A DNA stretch of 64,000 nt from an uncultured Collinsella sp. GTDB lineage: Bacteria > Actinomycetota > Coriobacteriia > Coriobacteriales > Coriobacteriaceae. Below the pieces are notes generated by a model. That model did no database searches. It saw only the letters and a list, made by a program, of their open reading frames with translations, and was not told where the DNA came from. Every line of letters begins with the position of its first letter. Within the stretch, counting starts at the first letter, position 1. A program made the position numbers and the translations under genes. This document shows, piece by piece, positions 1-9,700 of this stretch. The stretch covers positions 1-64,000 of the forward strand of contig CALFDL010000320.1 in the NCBI GenBank assembly GCA_937950415.1, given 5' to 3'.

Positions 1-629
1 GCGGCGACCTTCTTCATCATAACGGCGGGACCACAGCTGGCGACGTAGTCGTAACCGCCCTCGCCGAGCAGCTCGGCGGCAGGATCGGTGCAGAAGCCGT
101 GCGTGCCCAACGAGCCGTCATCGGTACACACGTTGACCGTGGCTCCCAGCGCGCGAAACTCATCGACGCCCACGGCCTTGGAAGCGGTGCCAAAGCCCAG
201 GCATACGTCAACGTCCACGCCCTGCTCGGCAAGCATGCCAGCCAGGCAGAGCACAGGCGGAACGCCAATGCCGCCGGCGACGAGCAGTGCTTTCCTGGTA
301 CCCTCGGGCACGAACCAGCCGCGGCCGCCAGGGCCCAGCAGGTTGGAGGTGGAGCCAGGGGCCATCTGCGACAGACGACGGGTATCATCGCCCACGACGG
401 CGTACCACAGCTCGACGGTGCCGGCCTCGGCGTCGGCACTATAGAAGCTCAGGGGCACGCGAAGCAGCGAGGAAGCATCGCCGGGCACGGCGATATTCAC
501 AAACTGACCGGGCTTGAGCGCACTTGCAAGCTTGGGGGCCGAAATTACGAGCGAGAAGATGCCGTCGGCGATCTCCTGGTTCGAGACGACCTCGAAGTCG
601 TGCATGCGTGCAGTGGAAGGTGTGGGCAT
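1..629 (-). CDS. pyrK: Dihydroorotate dehydrogenase B electron transfer subunit PyrK (partial)
   Basis: This FAD/[2Fe-2S] subunit passes electrons from PyrD (dihydroorotate oxidation) to NAD. I read it directly from the minus strand. It begins MPTPSTARMHDFEVVSNQEI at 629 and runs off the left edge after at least 209 residues, so the C-terminal cysteine cluster is mostly outside. The RVPLSFYSA segment fits the flavin-binding RxxS-type motif, LLVAGGIGVPPVL is the NAD-binding glycine-rich loop, and DYVASCGPAVMMKKVA matches the conserved CGPxxMM stretch of PyrK/FNR proteins. The first ATG is used, but Met9 is an alternative start. It follows pyrC by 92 nt in the same direction, and pyrD would be expected just outside the window. 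Identification is firm. Confidence 0.92.
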   Translation of the reverse strand, partial: MPTPSTARMHDFEVVSNQEIADGIFSLVISAPKLASALKPGQFVNIAVPGDASSLLRVPLSFYSADAEAGTVELWYAVVGDDTRRLSQMAPGSTSNLLGPGGRGWFVPEGTRKALLVAGGIGVPPVLCLAGMLAEQGVDVDVCLGFGTASKAVGVDEFRALGATVNVCTDDGSLGTHGFCTDPAAELLGEGGYDYVASCGPAVMMKKVA

Positions 630-676
630 AGACGCTCCAATCCCCCATGCGGTTGCATGGTTCAGGCGAACAGAAA

Positions 677-701
677 GCGCGGCACCGCAAGGGCGCCGCG
701 C
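677..701 (-). terminator. Hairpin between pyrC and pyrK
   Basis: The inverted repeat GCGCGGC...GCCGCGC has extra inner pairs and a five-base loop. On the minus strand it is followed by TTTCTG. The U-run is weak, so this may be an intra-operon RNA-processing or partial-termination hairpin rather than a true operon end. Confidence 0.45.
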
Positions 702-721
702 ACAAAAGCGATAAGGCTATG

Positions 722-1994
722 CTAGCAGATGCAGCCGTCGGCAAGCGTCTGCTTACCGCCGACAAACACATCGGTGGCACGACCGGTGAGCGTGCGGCCG
801 GCAAAACCGGAGTTCTCGGCGCGCGACTCGTAACCGTCCTCGCCAACCGTCCAGGTTGCGGAGGGGTCGAACACGGTCAGGTCGGCGACAGAGCCCGCCT
901 TGACCTGAACCTGATCGAGGCCCAGAATCTCACGCGGCTTGATGGCCATGAGCTCGACCATGCGGCTCACGCTCATCTTGCCCGTGTTGACCAGCTCAGT
1001 GAGCACGAGCGACAGCGAAGTCTCGAGGCCAATCATTCCAAAGGGCGCGAGCTCGAACTCGCGGGCCTTCTCCCACGGGGTGTGGGGAGCGTGGTCGGTA
1101 ACGATAGCGTCGACGGTACCGTCGATGACACCCTGACGGATGGCCTCGGCATCCTCGTCGGTGCGCAGCGGCGGATTGACCTTGAGCGAGGTGTTGTAGG
1201 TCTCGTCCAGGTCGTTCTCGGTCAGGAACATGTGGTGCGGGGTGGCCTCGCAGGTGACCTGAACGCCAGCGGCCTTACCGGCACGCACGATCTCCAGGCC
1301 ATGGGCGGTGGAGATGTGCTGGATGTGCAGCTTGGCACCGGTCAGCTTGGCAATCTCGATGTCGCGGGCAATCTGAAGCTCCTCGCCGGCGGCCGGCCAA
1401 CCCTCGAGGGCCAGACGGGTCGAGACCTTGCCCTCGTTGATCTGGCCGTGGCCGACCAGATCCTCGTCCTGGCAGTGGCTCATAAAGACCTTGCCGAACA
1501 TCTTGCCGTAGTCCATGCAGCGACGGAGCATGCCCGCGCCCTGCACGCCGCGACCATCGTCGGTGAAGGCGACGGCGCCGTGGGCGACCATATCGCCCAT
1601 CTCGGACATGGCCTCGCCCTTGAGACCGCGGGTCATGGCGCCAGAAGGATAGACGCGGCAGTGGCCGACCTCGGCAGCGCGGGACTTGACGAACTCCACG
1701 ACGGTGCCGTTATCGGTGACGGGATCGGTGTTGGGCATGGCGCACACGCCGGTGAAGCCGCCCTTGGCAGCAGCGCGGGTGCCGCTCTCGATGTCCTCTT
1801 TGACCTCGTAGCCAGGCTCGCGCAGATGCACGTGCATATCCACCAGGCCGGGGACGAGATACTTGCCGGAAAGGTCACGGACCTCGGCTCCCTCGGCGGC
1901 GAGGTTTTCGCCGACCTCGGCGATCTTGTCACCGTCGATCAGGACGTCGACGACACCGTCAAGCTCGACGGACGGGTCGACGACGTGGGCATTC

Positions 1995-2011
<17 letters not shown>
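722..2011 (-). CDS. pyrC: Dihydroorotase (type I)
   Basis: Zinc amidohydrolase that interconverts N-carbamoyl-aspartate and dihydroorotate, step 3 of UMP synthesis. The 429-residue protein carries the metal-binding DMHVHLREPG motif near residue 60, the conserved AMPNTDPVTDNG segment, further histidines in HISTAHGLE and CEATPHH, and the catalytic aspartate in VTDHAPH. Its length matches class I (about 430 residues) rather than the short E. coli type. The start MALLLKNAHV was chosen because it gives the standard N-terminus; an upstream in-frame start lies inside pyrB and would add unrelated sequence. It overlaps the pyrB end by 17 nt, which suggests translational coupling. Confidence 0.97.
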
Positions 2012-3540
<1,529 letters not shown>

Positions 3541-3567
3541 TCACATGTCTTGACTGCTGACACAGTC

Positions 3568-3606
3568 AAAAAAATAGATGCCCGACCGCTCAAAGCGGAC
3601 CAGACA
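3568..3606 (-). terminator. Intrinsic terminator in the pyrR leader (candidate attenuator)
   Basis: On the minus strand a long G/C-rich stem, with CCGCT/AGCGG at its tip and outer G-U and G-C pairs, is followed directly by seven Us. It sits about 40 nt before the pyrR start, the place for an attenuator rather than an end-of-gene terminator. Confidence 0.7.
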
Positions 3607-3653
3607 CCCACAGGAAGGGCTGCTCTTTGGCAGCTATGTAATTCCATGTGGGT
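3606..3653 (-). promoter_or_regulatory. Candidate PyrR-responsive RNA element in the pyr leader
   Basis: In the minus-strand transcript ACCCACA (3647-3653) can pair with TGTGGGT (3606-3612). This encloses an inner hairpin, GCTGC/GCAGC, with hexaloop CAAAGA. The hexaloop differs at one position from the CNGNGA loop known for PyrR-binding hairpins. ACCCAC can alternatively pair with an upstream GGGTA segment (3650-3664), so competing folds exist. The role in attenuation is inferred. Confidence 0.45.
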
Positions 3654-3916
3654 ATCTCGTACCCCTTTAATGGTCAAGGGATAGTGTAGCCAACCTTGAG
3701 CTTAATTGCGAGCATAAATACAGAGCAATCCGTAAACGGAGCCCTACGCTCAATAAACCTATATATATTTGTGGGACGAGCTTGAAAACGCACGCACGAG
3801 CTGGCATAATCCCCTCTGCTGCACGCAAATCGGATCTACGTCCAGGGCCGTAGCGTGGGCACTATCGCCATAAGAGGAATATCTCTGTGTAGATTACGCA
3901 CAGGGAGCTGCTTCTG

Positions 3917-3925
3917 TGCTATAGT
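3917..3925 (+). promoter_or_regulatory. Extended -10 promoter of rpmB
   Basis: TGC-TATAGT is an extended -10 box about 55 nt before the rpmB start. No convincing -35 is visible, which is usual for extended -10 promoters. The rest of the 3.53-3.98 kb gap holds the pyr leader on the other strand and AT-rich sequence without an ORF I would support. Confidence 0.55.
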
Positions 3926-3979
3926 TCAGGCTTGTTTGTTAACGCGACATGTTCGTTTGTCGCCCAAGGAGGGTCAGTT

Positions 3980-4168
3980 ATGTCCAAAGTTTGCGAAGTT
4001 TGCGGTAAGCACCCCGTTGCCGGTCGCTCCATCAGCCACTCTCACCGCGTCACCAACCGTAAGTTCCGCCCCAACATCCAGCGCGTCTACGTCGTCGTCG
4101 ATGGTCACCGTCGCAAGATGAACGTTTGCTCCACCTGCCTCAAGTCCGGCAAGGTTGCGCGCTCCTAA
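3980..4168 (+). CDS. rpmB: Ribosomal protein bL28
   Basis: Large-subunit ribosomal protein of 62 residues, the usual length. It starts MSKVCEVCGKHPVAGRSISH and contains the conserved core RKFRPNIQRVYV and C-terminal CLKSGKVAR. The paired cysteines (CEVC near the N-terminus and CSTC near the C-terminus) mark the zinc-binding C+ form of L28. A strong RBS, AAGGAGGG, precedes ATG at 3980. It is a single-gene unit, divergent from the pyr operon, with its own promoter and terminator. Confidence 0.97.
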   Translation: MSKVCEVCGKHPVAGRSISHSHRVTNRKFRPNIQRVYVVVDGHRRKMNVCSTCLKSGKVARS

Positions 4169-4236
4169 ATAAGGTCTTACCAACAAGTACCTCGGACTCT
4201 CCGGGTCAAAGACCTCGCGTTCACATAGAACTTACC

Positions 4237-4270
4237 AAAGGCGTCCTCCCCCACGGAGGGCGCCTTTTTT
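4237..4270 (+). terminator. rpmB terminator
   Basis: The stem GGCGTCCTCC/GGAGGGCGCC is followed by six Ts, a textbook rho-independent terminator about 70 nt after the rpmB stop. Confidence 0.85.
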
Positions 4271-4271
4271 G

Positions 4272-4333
4272 CACTCATTGGGGACAGGCTTACATGAGTG
4301 TTTTCACGCATTGGGGACAGACTTAGATGAGCG
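4272..4333. repeat. REP-like palindromic repeat pair A (3' side of the RAYT gene)
   Basis: Two 29-nt units stand in a row. Unit 1 (4272-4300) has perfect 7-nt arms, CACTCAT and ATGAGTG, around a 15-nt core with TGGGGACAG. Unit 2 (4305-4333) has degenerate arms, CACGCAT and ATGAGCG. A 4-nt linker separates them. On this strand the core is the reverse complement of copy B, so the two copies face each other across the transposase gene. Confidence 0.85.
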
Positions 4334-4395
4334 CTTTCCCAAGCTTGCAGCGCACCGATGAACCCACGGCGCGCCGATCGGCCCTAATCCCCGCC

Positions 4396-5172
4396 TCACG
4401 CAGCCTCATTCCAGCCTGCAGTGGCCTTGGTCACGCTTGTAGCGCCGATACCGGTGATACGGGCAATTTGCTTGACCGTGAGATGCGCCCGTCTGAGCCT
4501 CAGCAGACAGGCATCGCGTTCGTGCCGCGGCAGGGCCTTGAGCAGCGCAGGATCTATGCTCGGCAGGACTTCACGCGCAACGGAAAGGGCCTCCTCATCG
4601 GGGATCCGCCGGCGTGGAAGAACCTCCACTGACCAGATGCACCCGGCAACTTCCTTAAGATGCTCGCAATAGCGACGGGAACCCCCGACAATATCGAGCA
4701 TGGGAGCCGCATCGCAGATATCAAAGGGATCGTAGCCCAGCTGATATGCCTTGAAGCTTGACCAGCGGTACGCATCGAGCGAGTCGAGCGCGCCTTTCAC
4801 AGGATTGAGATGGATATAATCGAGCAACTGGACCGCCTGCGTGTCCGACTCGACCGCGACCCGCGAATAGCGATTATCAAACAGATGGCCCGTTCTTCCG
4901 GTTTTCCCATTGAAATACTTGGCATAGGCCGTCAGCGCGCACTGCATTGCCTTTGAAAGGTTGTCAAATGGGTCATCAACCATCAAATGGAAGTGATTGT
5001 CCATAAGGCACCAAGCCAACACCGCCACTTCATGGCGCGCAAACCTGTCCGAGATATCCGATAAGAAACGATAACGGTCGGAGTCATCTTCAAAAATAAT
5101 CTGTTTGGAGTTGCCGCGGTCAAAGACGTGGTAATAGCCGGTGAGCGAAATATCGCGGGCGCATCGGGGCAT
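4396..5172 (-). CDS. Y1/HUH transposase of the REP-associated (RAYT, IS200/IS605-like) type
   Basis: A single-strand DNA nuclease-like protein of 258 residues. The N-terminal Y1 domain has the GYYHVFDRGNSKQIIF start, the HUH motif in MDNHFHLMV (His60 and His62) and a candidate nucleophile tyrosine in AYAKYFN (around 83-86). Next comes GRTGHLFDNRYSRV, typical of RAYTs. The C-terminal part (about 215-255) has helix-turn-helix-like sequence, LTVKQIARITGIGATSVTKA. Start ATG at 5172 was chosen because AAAGGAGAGG lies just upstream; an ATG 15 nt earlier has none. The gene is intact and is flanked on both sides by inverted palindromic repeats (4272-4333 and 5301-5353), with a further array at 10843. 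This is the arrangement of a domesticated RAYT with its REP sites. The actual substrate is inferred. Confidence 0.88.
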   Translation of the reverse strand: MPRCARDISLTGYYHVFDRGNSKQIIFEDDSDRYRFLSDISDRFARHEVAVLAWCLMDNHFHLMVDDPFDNLSKAMQCALTAYAKYFNGKTGRTGHLFDNRYSRVAVESDTQAVQLLDYIHLNPVKGALDSLDAYRWSSFKAYQLGYDPFDICDAAPMLDIVGGSRRYCEHLKEVAGCIWSVEVLPRRRIPDEEALSVAREVLPSIDPALLKALPRHERDACLLRLRRAHLTVKQIARITGIGATSVTKATAGWNEAA

Positions 5173-5300
5173 AGCCTCTCCTTTCAAAGCCGAACAGGCA
5201 ACACCTAAAAGGAGAGAAGGAACGCGAAATGCTGAGCCTGTGACCTATTTATAGCCAATCCGCACCAAAAACAGGCCCAGAACGGCAAAATTGCAAATCC

Positions 5301-5353
5301 ATGTCTGTCCCAAATGAGTGGAAACACTCATGTAAGTCTGTCCCCAATGAGTA
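5301..5353. repeat. REP-like palindromic repeat pair B (5' side of the RAYT gene)
   Basis: A partial unit (5301-5320, ending CCCAAATGAGTG) is followed by a 4-nt linker and a full unit (5325-5353) with CACTCAT and ATGAGTA arms around GTAAGTCTGTCCCCA. ATGAGTG plus CACTCAT also form a compact hairpin across the linker. The full unit contains the last codons and the stop codon of the TetR gene that ends at 5328. Confidence 0.85.
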
Positions 5354-5936
5354 GGCTGGCGGGGCTGACGTCTTTTGCGCCAACGATGATGCGGGCGAGC
5401 TGCTCGGGAGATTCGGTACCGCCACGTTCGAGCCAGAGATTGATGATCGTTAGCACGTGGCTAAGCGCGAGCTCGCGCGCGTAAACCAGGGGAAGCTCGT
5501 CATCGTCGCGCAGGGTGCAGTCCGAGCGCTCAAGCCCCTGGGCAAACAGGCCCTCGATGACCGACCTGAGCTTGGACGAAAACTCAGGATCTCCCCCGCG
5601 CCCCGCCACAGCGCGGACGAAATCGATGTCTTGCGCAACAAGCTCAAGCGCCGGCAGGAGCCTCTCATAGGGAAACAGGTCCCGGGGGTCATGAGGTTCG
5701 TCCCCCTCTTGCAGTAAAACCTGTTCAAGGCGCGCTATGAGTTCGTCCTCGAGCTTGGCCATCATGTCATATTTATCGGTAAAGTGCAGGTAGAATGTGC
5801 CGCGATTGATATGCGCACAACGAGTAACATCCGAGACCGTCAGCGAATCAAAGCCCTTCTCGGCAATCAACTCAACAAGGGCCTCCTTGATGCGGCGCCT
5901 CGTCTGACGAGTCCGCTCCGCGCGTTCTCCTGACAT
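5328..5936 (-). CDS. TetR/AcrR-family transcriptional regulator
   Basis: A 202-residue one-component repressor. The N-terminal helix-turn-helix domain covers about residues 10-60 (RIKEALVELIAEKGFDSLTV, then TRCAHINRGTFYLHFTDKYD); the rest is an all-helical ligand and dimer domain with no recognised ligand signature. Start ATG at 5936 (MSGERAER) was chosen over an upstream GTG because CAGGAG lies 6 nt before it. It is divergent from the ABC pair, and the shared 124-nt gap carries two matching operators, so it very probably represses both itself and the transporter. Odd feature: the last residues, LLIGDRLT, and the stop are encoded by repeat B, so the original C-terminus may have been replaced. 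Confidence 0.92.
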   Translation of the reverse strand: MSGERAERTRQTRRRIKEALVELIAEKGFDSLTVSDVTRCAHINRGTFYLHFTDKYDMMAKLEDELIARLEQVLLQEGDEPHDPRDLFPYERLLPALELVAQDIDFVRAVAGRGGDPEFSSKLRSVIEGLFAQGLERSDCTLRDDDELPLVYARELALSHVLTIINLWLERGGTESPEQLARIIVGAKDVSPASLLIGDRLT

Positions 5937-5956
5937 AGAAAACTCCTGTTCAAACA

Positions 5957-5978
5957 CCTTAAATGAACAACCTGTTGA
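5957..5978. promoter_or_regulatory. Candidate TetR operator O1
   Basis: The 22-nt site contains TGAACAACCTGTTGA, with an internal CAAC/GTTG dyad. It is the inverted copy of O2 (6032-6053) with one mismatch over 22 nt. It lies just upstream of the TetR gene start, where binding would block transcription of the regulator. Confidence 0.65.
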
Positions 5979-5988
5979 TTATTGCTCA

Positions 5989-6016
5989 TTGAAACTCACA
6001 GCATCAAGACTAGAAT
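5989..6016 (+). promoter_or_regulatory. Promoter of the ABC transporter genes
   Basis: -35 TTGAAA (5989-5994), 16-nt spacer, -10 TAGAAT (6011-6016). It lies between the two operators; O2 covers the region just downstream of the expected transcription start. Confidence 0.65.
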
Positions 6017-6031
6017 GTTTTCAGTTTTTAG

Positions 6032-6053
6032 TCAACACGTTGTTCATTTAAGG
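6032..6053. promoter_or_regulatory. Candidate TetR operator O2
   Basis: Contains TCAACACGTTGTTCA with a CAAC/GTTG dyad, the inverted match of O1. It overlaps the RBS (AAGGAG) of the ABC ATPase gene, which fits repression by steric block. Confidence 0.65.
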
Positions 6054-6060
6054 AGTGTAT

Positions 6061-6762
6061 ATGGCTTACATCGAGGTCACGCACGAGACCAAACGCTACC
6101 AGAGCGGCTCGACCGAGATTCTGGCAAACAACGACGTGAGCTTCACAGTCGAAAAGGGCGAGCTCGTGGTGATCCTGGGCTCCTCCGGTGCCGGCAAGTC
6201 CACGCTGCTCAACATCCTCGGCGGCATGGACACAGCCTCGGAGGGCTCGGTCGTCATCGATGGCAAGGACATCGCGCAGTACAACTCACATCAGCTCACC
6301 GACTACCGCCGCACGGACGTGGGTTTTGTGTTCCAGTTCTACAACCTGGTCTCAAACCTCACGGCCAAGGAGAACGTGGAGCTCGCGAGCCAGATCGTGC
6401 GCAACGCATCTGACCCCGAGGAGGTTCTGCGCAGCGTGGGCCTCGGAGAACGCATGGTAAACTTTCCCGCTCAGCTTTCGGGCGGCGAGCAGCAGCGCGT
6501 GGCAATTGCGCGCGCCGTAGCCAAGAACCCCAAAATCTTGCTTTGCGATGAACCAACGGGCGCGCTCGATTACCGCACGGGCAAACAGGTGCTCCAGATC
6601 CTAGAGGATATGAGCCGCAGGCAGTGCGCCACCGTCATCATCGTCACGCACAATGCGGCGATCGCACCCATTGCCGACCGCGTGATCCGCATGCACGACG
6701 CGCGCGTTCAGGCGATAGAGATCAATCGTAAACCCACGCCCATCACCGAGATCGAGTGGTAG
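6061..6762 (+). CDS. ABC transporter ATP-binding protein (MacB/LolD/FtsE-type)
   Basis: The ATPase half of an ABC system whose membrane partner is the next gene; 233 residues. Walker A is GSSGAGKST (about residues 41-49), the Q-loop lies in [11 protein letters not shown], the signature is LSGGEQQR, Walker B is [12 protein letters not shown] and the H-loop is VTHN. The family pairs with FtsX-like permeases that extrude lipids, peptides or drugs, or that drive cell-wall enzymes by mechanotransmission. Start ATG at 6061 follows AAGGAG. The stop lies 11 nt before the permease start, so translation is coupled. Regulation is probably by the divergent TetR protein. The substrate cannot be told from sequence. 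Confidence 0.95.
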   Translation: MAYIEVTHETKRYQSGSTEILANNDVSFTVEKGELVVILGSSGAGKSTLLNILGGMDTASEGSVVIDGKDIAQYNSHQLTDYRRTDVGFVFQFYNLVSNLTAKENVELASQIVRNASDPEEVLRSVGLGERMVNFPAQLSGGEQQRVAIARAVAKNPKILLCDEPTGALDYRTGKQVLQILEDMSRRQCATVIIVTHNAAIAPIADRVIRMHDARVQAIEINRKPTPITEIEW

Positions 6763-6773
6763 AGGTGAAGCAC

Positions 6774-9700
6774 ATGCGAACAGATTCGGGACCCATGCCG
6801 CGCAAGACAGCGCTCTGGAAAGACGTCTGGCGTTCTATCGCGCATTCCAAAGGCCGCTTTGTTGCGATATTCATGCTCATGCTCTTGGGCTCGTTTGCGC
6901 TCGTGGGCCTCTTTGTCGCAGGTCCGGACATGCGTGAGACGGGCCAGCGCTACTTTGACGATTACCGTCTCGCGGACCTCACCGTGGTAAGCGACTACGG
7001 TCTGGACAAGGAAGACGTTGCTACGATCAAACAGGCCACGGGCACCGATGAGGTTGAGTTTGGCTACTTTAAGGACGTAACCGTTCGCGGTACCACCGAC
7101 GCCGTGCGCGTGTTGAGCGAACCTGCGGACATTTCGCAGCTTGAACTCGTTGACGGACATATGCCCTCCGCCAAAAACGAGATTGCGATCGACTCGGGAC
7201 TTGCCGAGGACTACCCCATCGGCTCCACCATCAAAGTCACTGAGAAGGCAAACGAGCTCAACGACAGCACCTGCCTCACGCGAGATACGTTCAAGGTGGT
7301 CGGACACGTTAACTCGCCCGAGATCATCTCGATCGTCAACATGGGGCAATCTACGGCAGGCACCGGCACGCTCAAGGGCTACGCCTGCGTGCAGCGCCAG
7401 GTCTTTGACTCCGATGTCTTTATGACCGCGCGCCTCGCGTATACCGACACGCGGGATATGGACCCCTACTCAAACGAATACCGCGATGCCGTGGCCGACC
7501 ATAAGGACGAGCTCGAAAAGTTGCTCAAAGGCCGACCCTCCAAGCGACTGGCCACGGTAAAGGCAGAGGCGCAGGAAAAGATCGACGACGGCCAAGCCCA
7601 GGTCGACGATGCAAAAGCCGAGCTCAACGATGCTAGGCAGCAGCTTGGTGATGTCAAGGCGCAGCTCGACGACGGCGCTGCCCAGATCGCAGACGGGCAA
7701 GCACAGATCGCGAGCGCACAAGCTCAGGTAGATGACGGTGCCGCCCAGATCGCAAGCGCGCAGACCCAGATAGAAAACGCCCAAGCCCAGCTCGATGCGG
7801 CTGGCGAGCAGATTATCCAGGGGCAGGCCGAGCTCGACGCAAACCGCTTGCAACTCGATGCAGCCGCGTCACAACTCGAAGCGGCCCAACGTGAACTCGC
7901 AAGCGCGAAGGACGCCCTCAATAAGGGGGCCGCAACCATCGACACCAAACAAGCCGAACTCGACGCGGCAAAGCAGCAGGTGGCCGGCTACGATACCGCC
8001 CGCGAGCAGGTCGGTGAAGCAAAGAAGCAGATTCAAGCCTACGACGACGGACGCGCACAGGTCGCTGCCGGCCGTGAGGCCATAGCAAAGAACGCGGCCG
8101 AGCTCGATGCCGCGGAGGCGGAACTCGACAGCAAGGAGGATCAGGTCGAGCTCATGCGCCAGGCATTGCCCACACTTGAGGCGACCCTTGAGAGCGCGCA
8201 GCAGACCTGCACAGAGCTCGAGAACCACATCGCCGAGCTTAGAGACCAGTACAATGCCGAGACTAGTCCCATAAAGAAAAAGGCCCTTGAGGCGGCCATC
8301 AAGACAGAAGAGACGACGCTTGATGCGGCGCTCCGGACATGCGAGCAGACGCAAGGCCAGATCGATTCCATGAACACCGCCATCAAGGCCTACGACGACG
8401 GCCGCACACAGGTTGCCGCCGGTCGTGAGGAAATCGCGCAAAAGACTGCCGAGCTTGACGCCGCCGAGGCCGAGCTTGACGCCAAGGCGGAGGAGGTCGA
8501 GGCCGCCCGTGTCCAGGTTGCCGAAACAGAAGCCTATCTGGACTCGGTTGCCGGTGATGTCGAATCCGCCCGAGCACAGATAGGCCAGGGAGAGCAAAAT
8601 CTCACGGCGGCACGAAATGAGCTGAACGCAAAGAACGCTGAGTACGAACAGGGCGTGGCTACCTACAACCAGAGCAAAGCCTCCTATGAAGACGGTCTTG
8701 CGCAATGGGAGGCGGCTGCGACCCGGATCGCACAGGGGCGTGCCGAATACAACGAGGGCGTCCAGACGCTCAGCGCTTCGCGCCAGACGCTCGCGGCAAA
8801 GGCCTCGGAGCTCGCCTCCGCACGCAGCCAGCTCGCATCCGCACGCGAGACCCTGGCCTCCAAGATGGCCGAATACCAAGACGGCCTTGCCGAATACACC
8901 GCCAAAAAGGCCGAGTATGACGAGAAGCTCCCGGATGCCGGGGAAAAGATCGCCGATGTCGAGTCGGAGCTCAAAAGCGCCCGGGACCGCCTGGCAAAGC
9001 TTTCCCAGCCCACCTACGACACCGGTACCCGTCGCGAAACGCTAGGCTCCGAGGCCTATAGAACCTACGATACCGTGTCCGAAATTGTTGACTCGCTCGC
9101 ACGGGTCTTCCCGGTGCTGCTCTACCTGGTGGCCGCGCTCGTAACGCTTTCCACCATGACGCGCATGGTCGGCGAGGAGCGCATCAACTCGGGTACGCTC
9201 AAGGCACTCGGCTACTCCGATAGCGACATCGTGCTCAAATTCACGGTCTACGGCGCGCTTGCCGGCGGTCTGGGAACGCTTGCGGGCATAGCGCTCGGAC
9301 ACACTCTGCTACCCTGGATCGTGTACTCCGCCTATGGCGATGCGTTCACACTGCCGCCGATCCACCTGGGTTTCCACCCGCTCGTATCGCTGGTGGCCAT
9401 CGCGCTCGCGGGCCTTTGCTCGGTCCTGCCGGCACTCATCGCCGCACGACGAGAACTCGCCGAGAAGCCCGCGCGCCTGCTACTGCCCAAACCTCCCGCG
9501 GGCGGCTCCAAGATCATGCTCGAGCGCATTGGCTTTGTGTGGGAGCGCATGTCATTCACTCATAAGGTGACGGCGCGCAACCTCTTCCGCTACAAACAGC
9601 GCATGCTCATGACGGTGCTCGGCGTTGCCGGCGCAAGCTGCATGCTCGTGGCAGGTTTTGGCGTGCAGCATTCAATCCAGGAGATGGCCGACCGTCAGTT

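Noticed and set aside
4272..5353. Classic insertion sequence with terminal inverted repeats
   Set aside because: The flanking palindromes are multi-unit, occur elsewhere without the gene, and no target duplication is seen. HUH enzymes of this class do not use TIRs.
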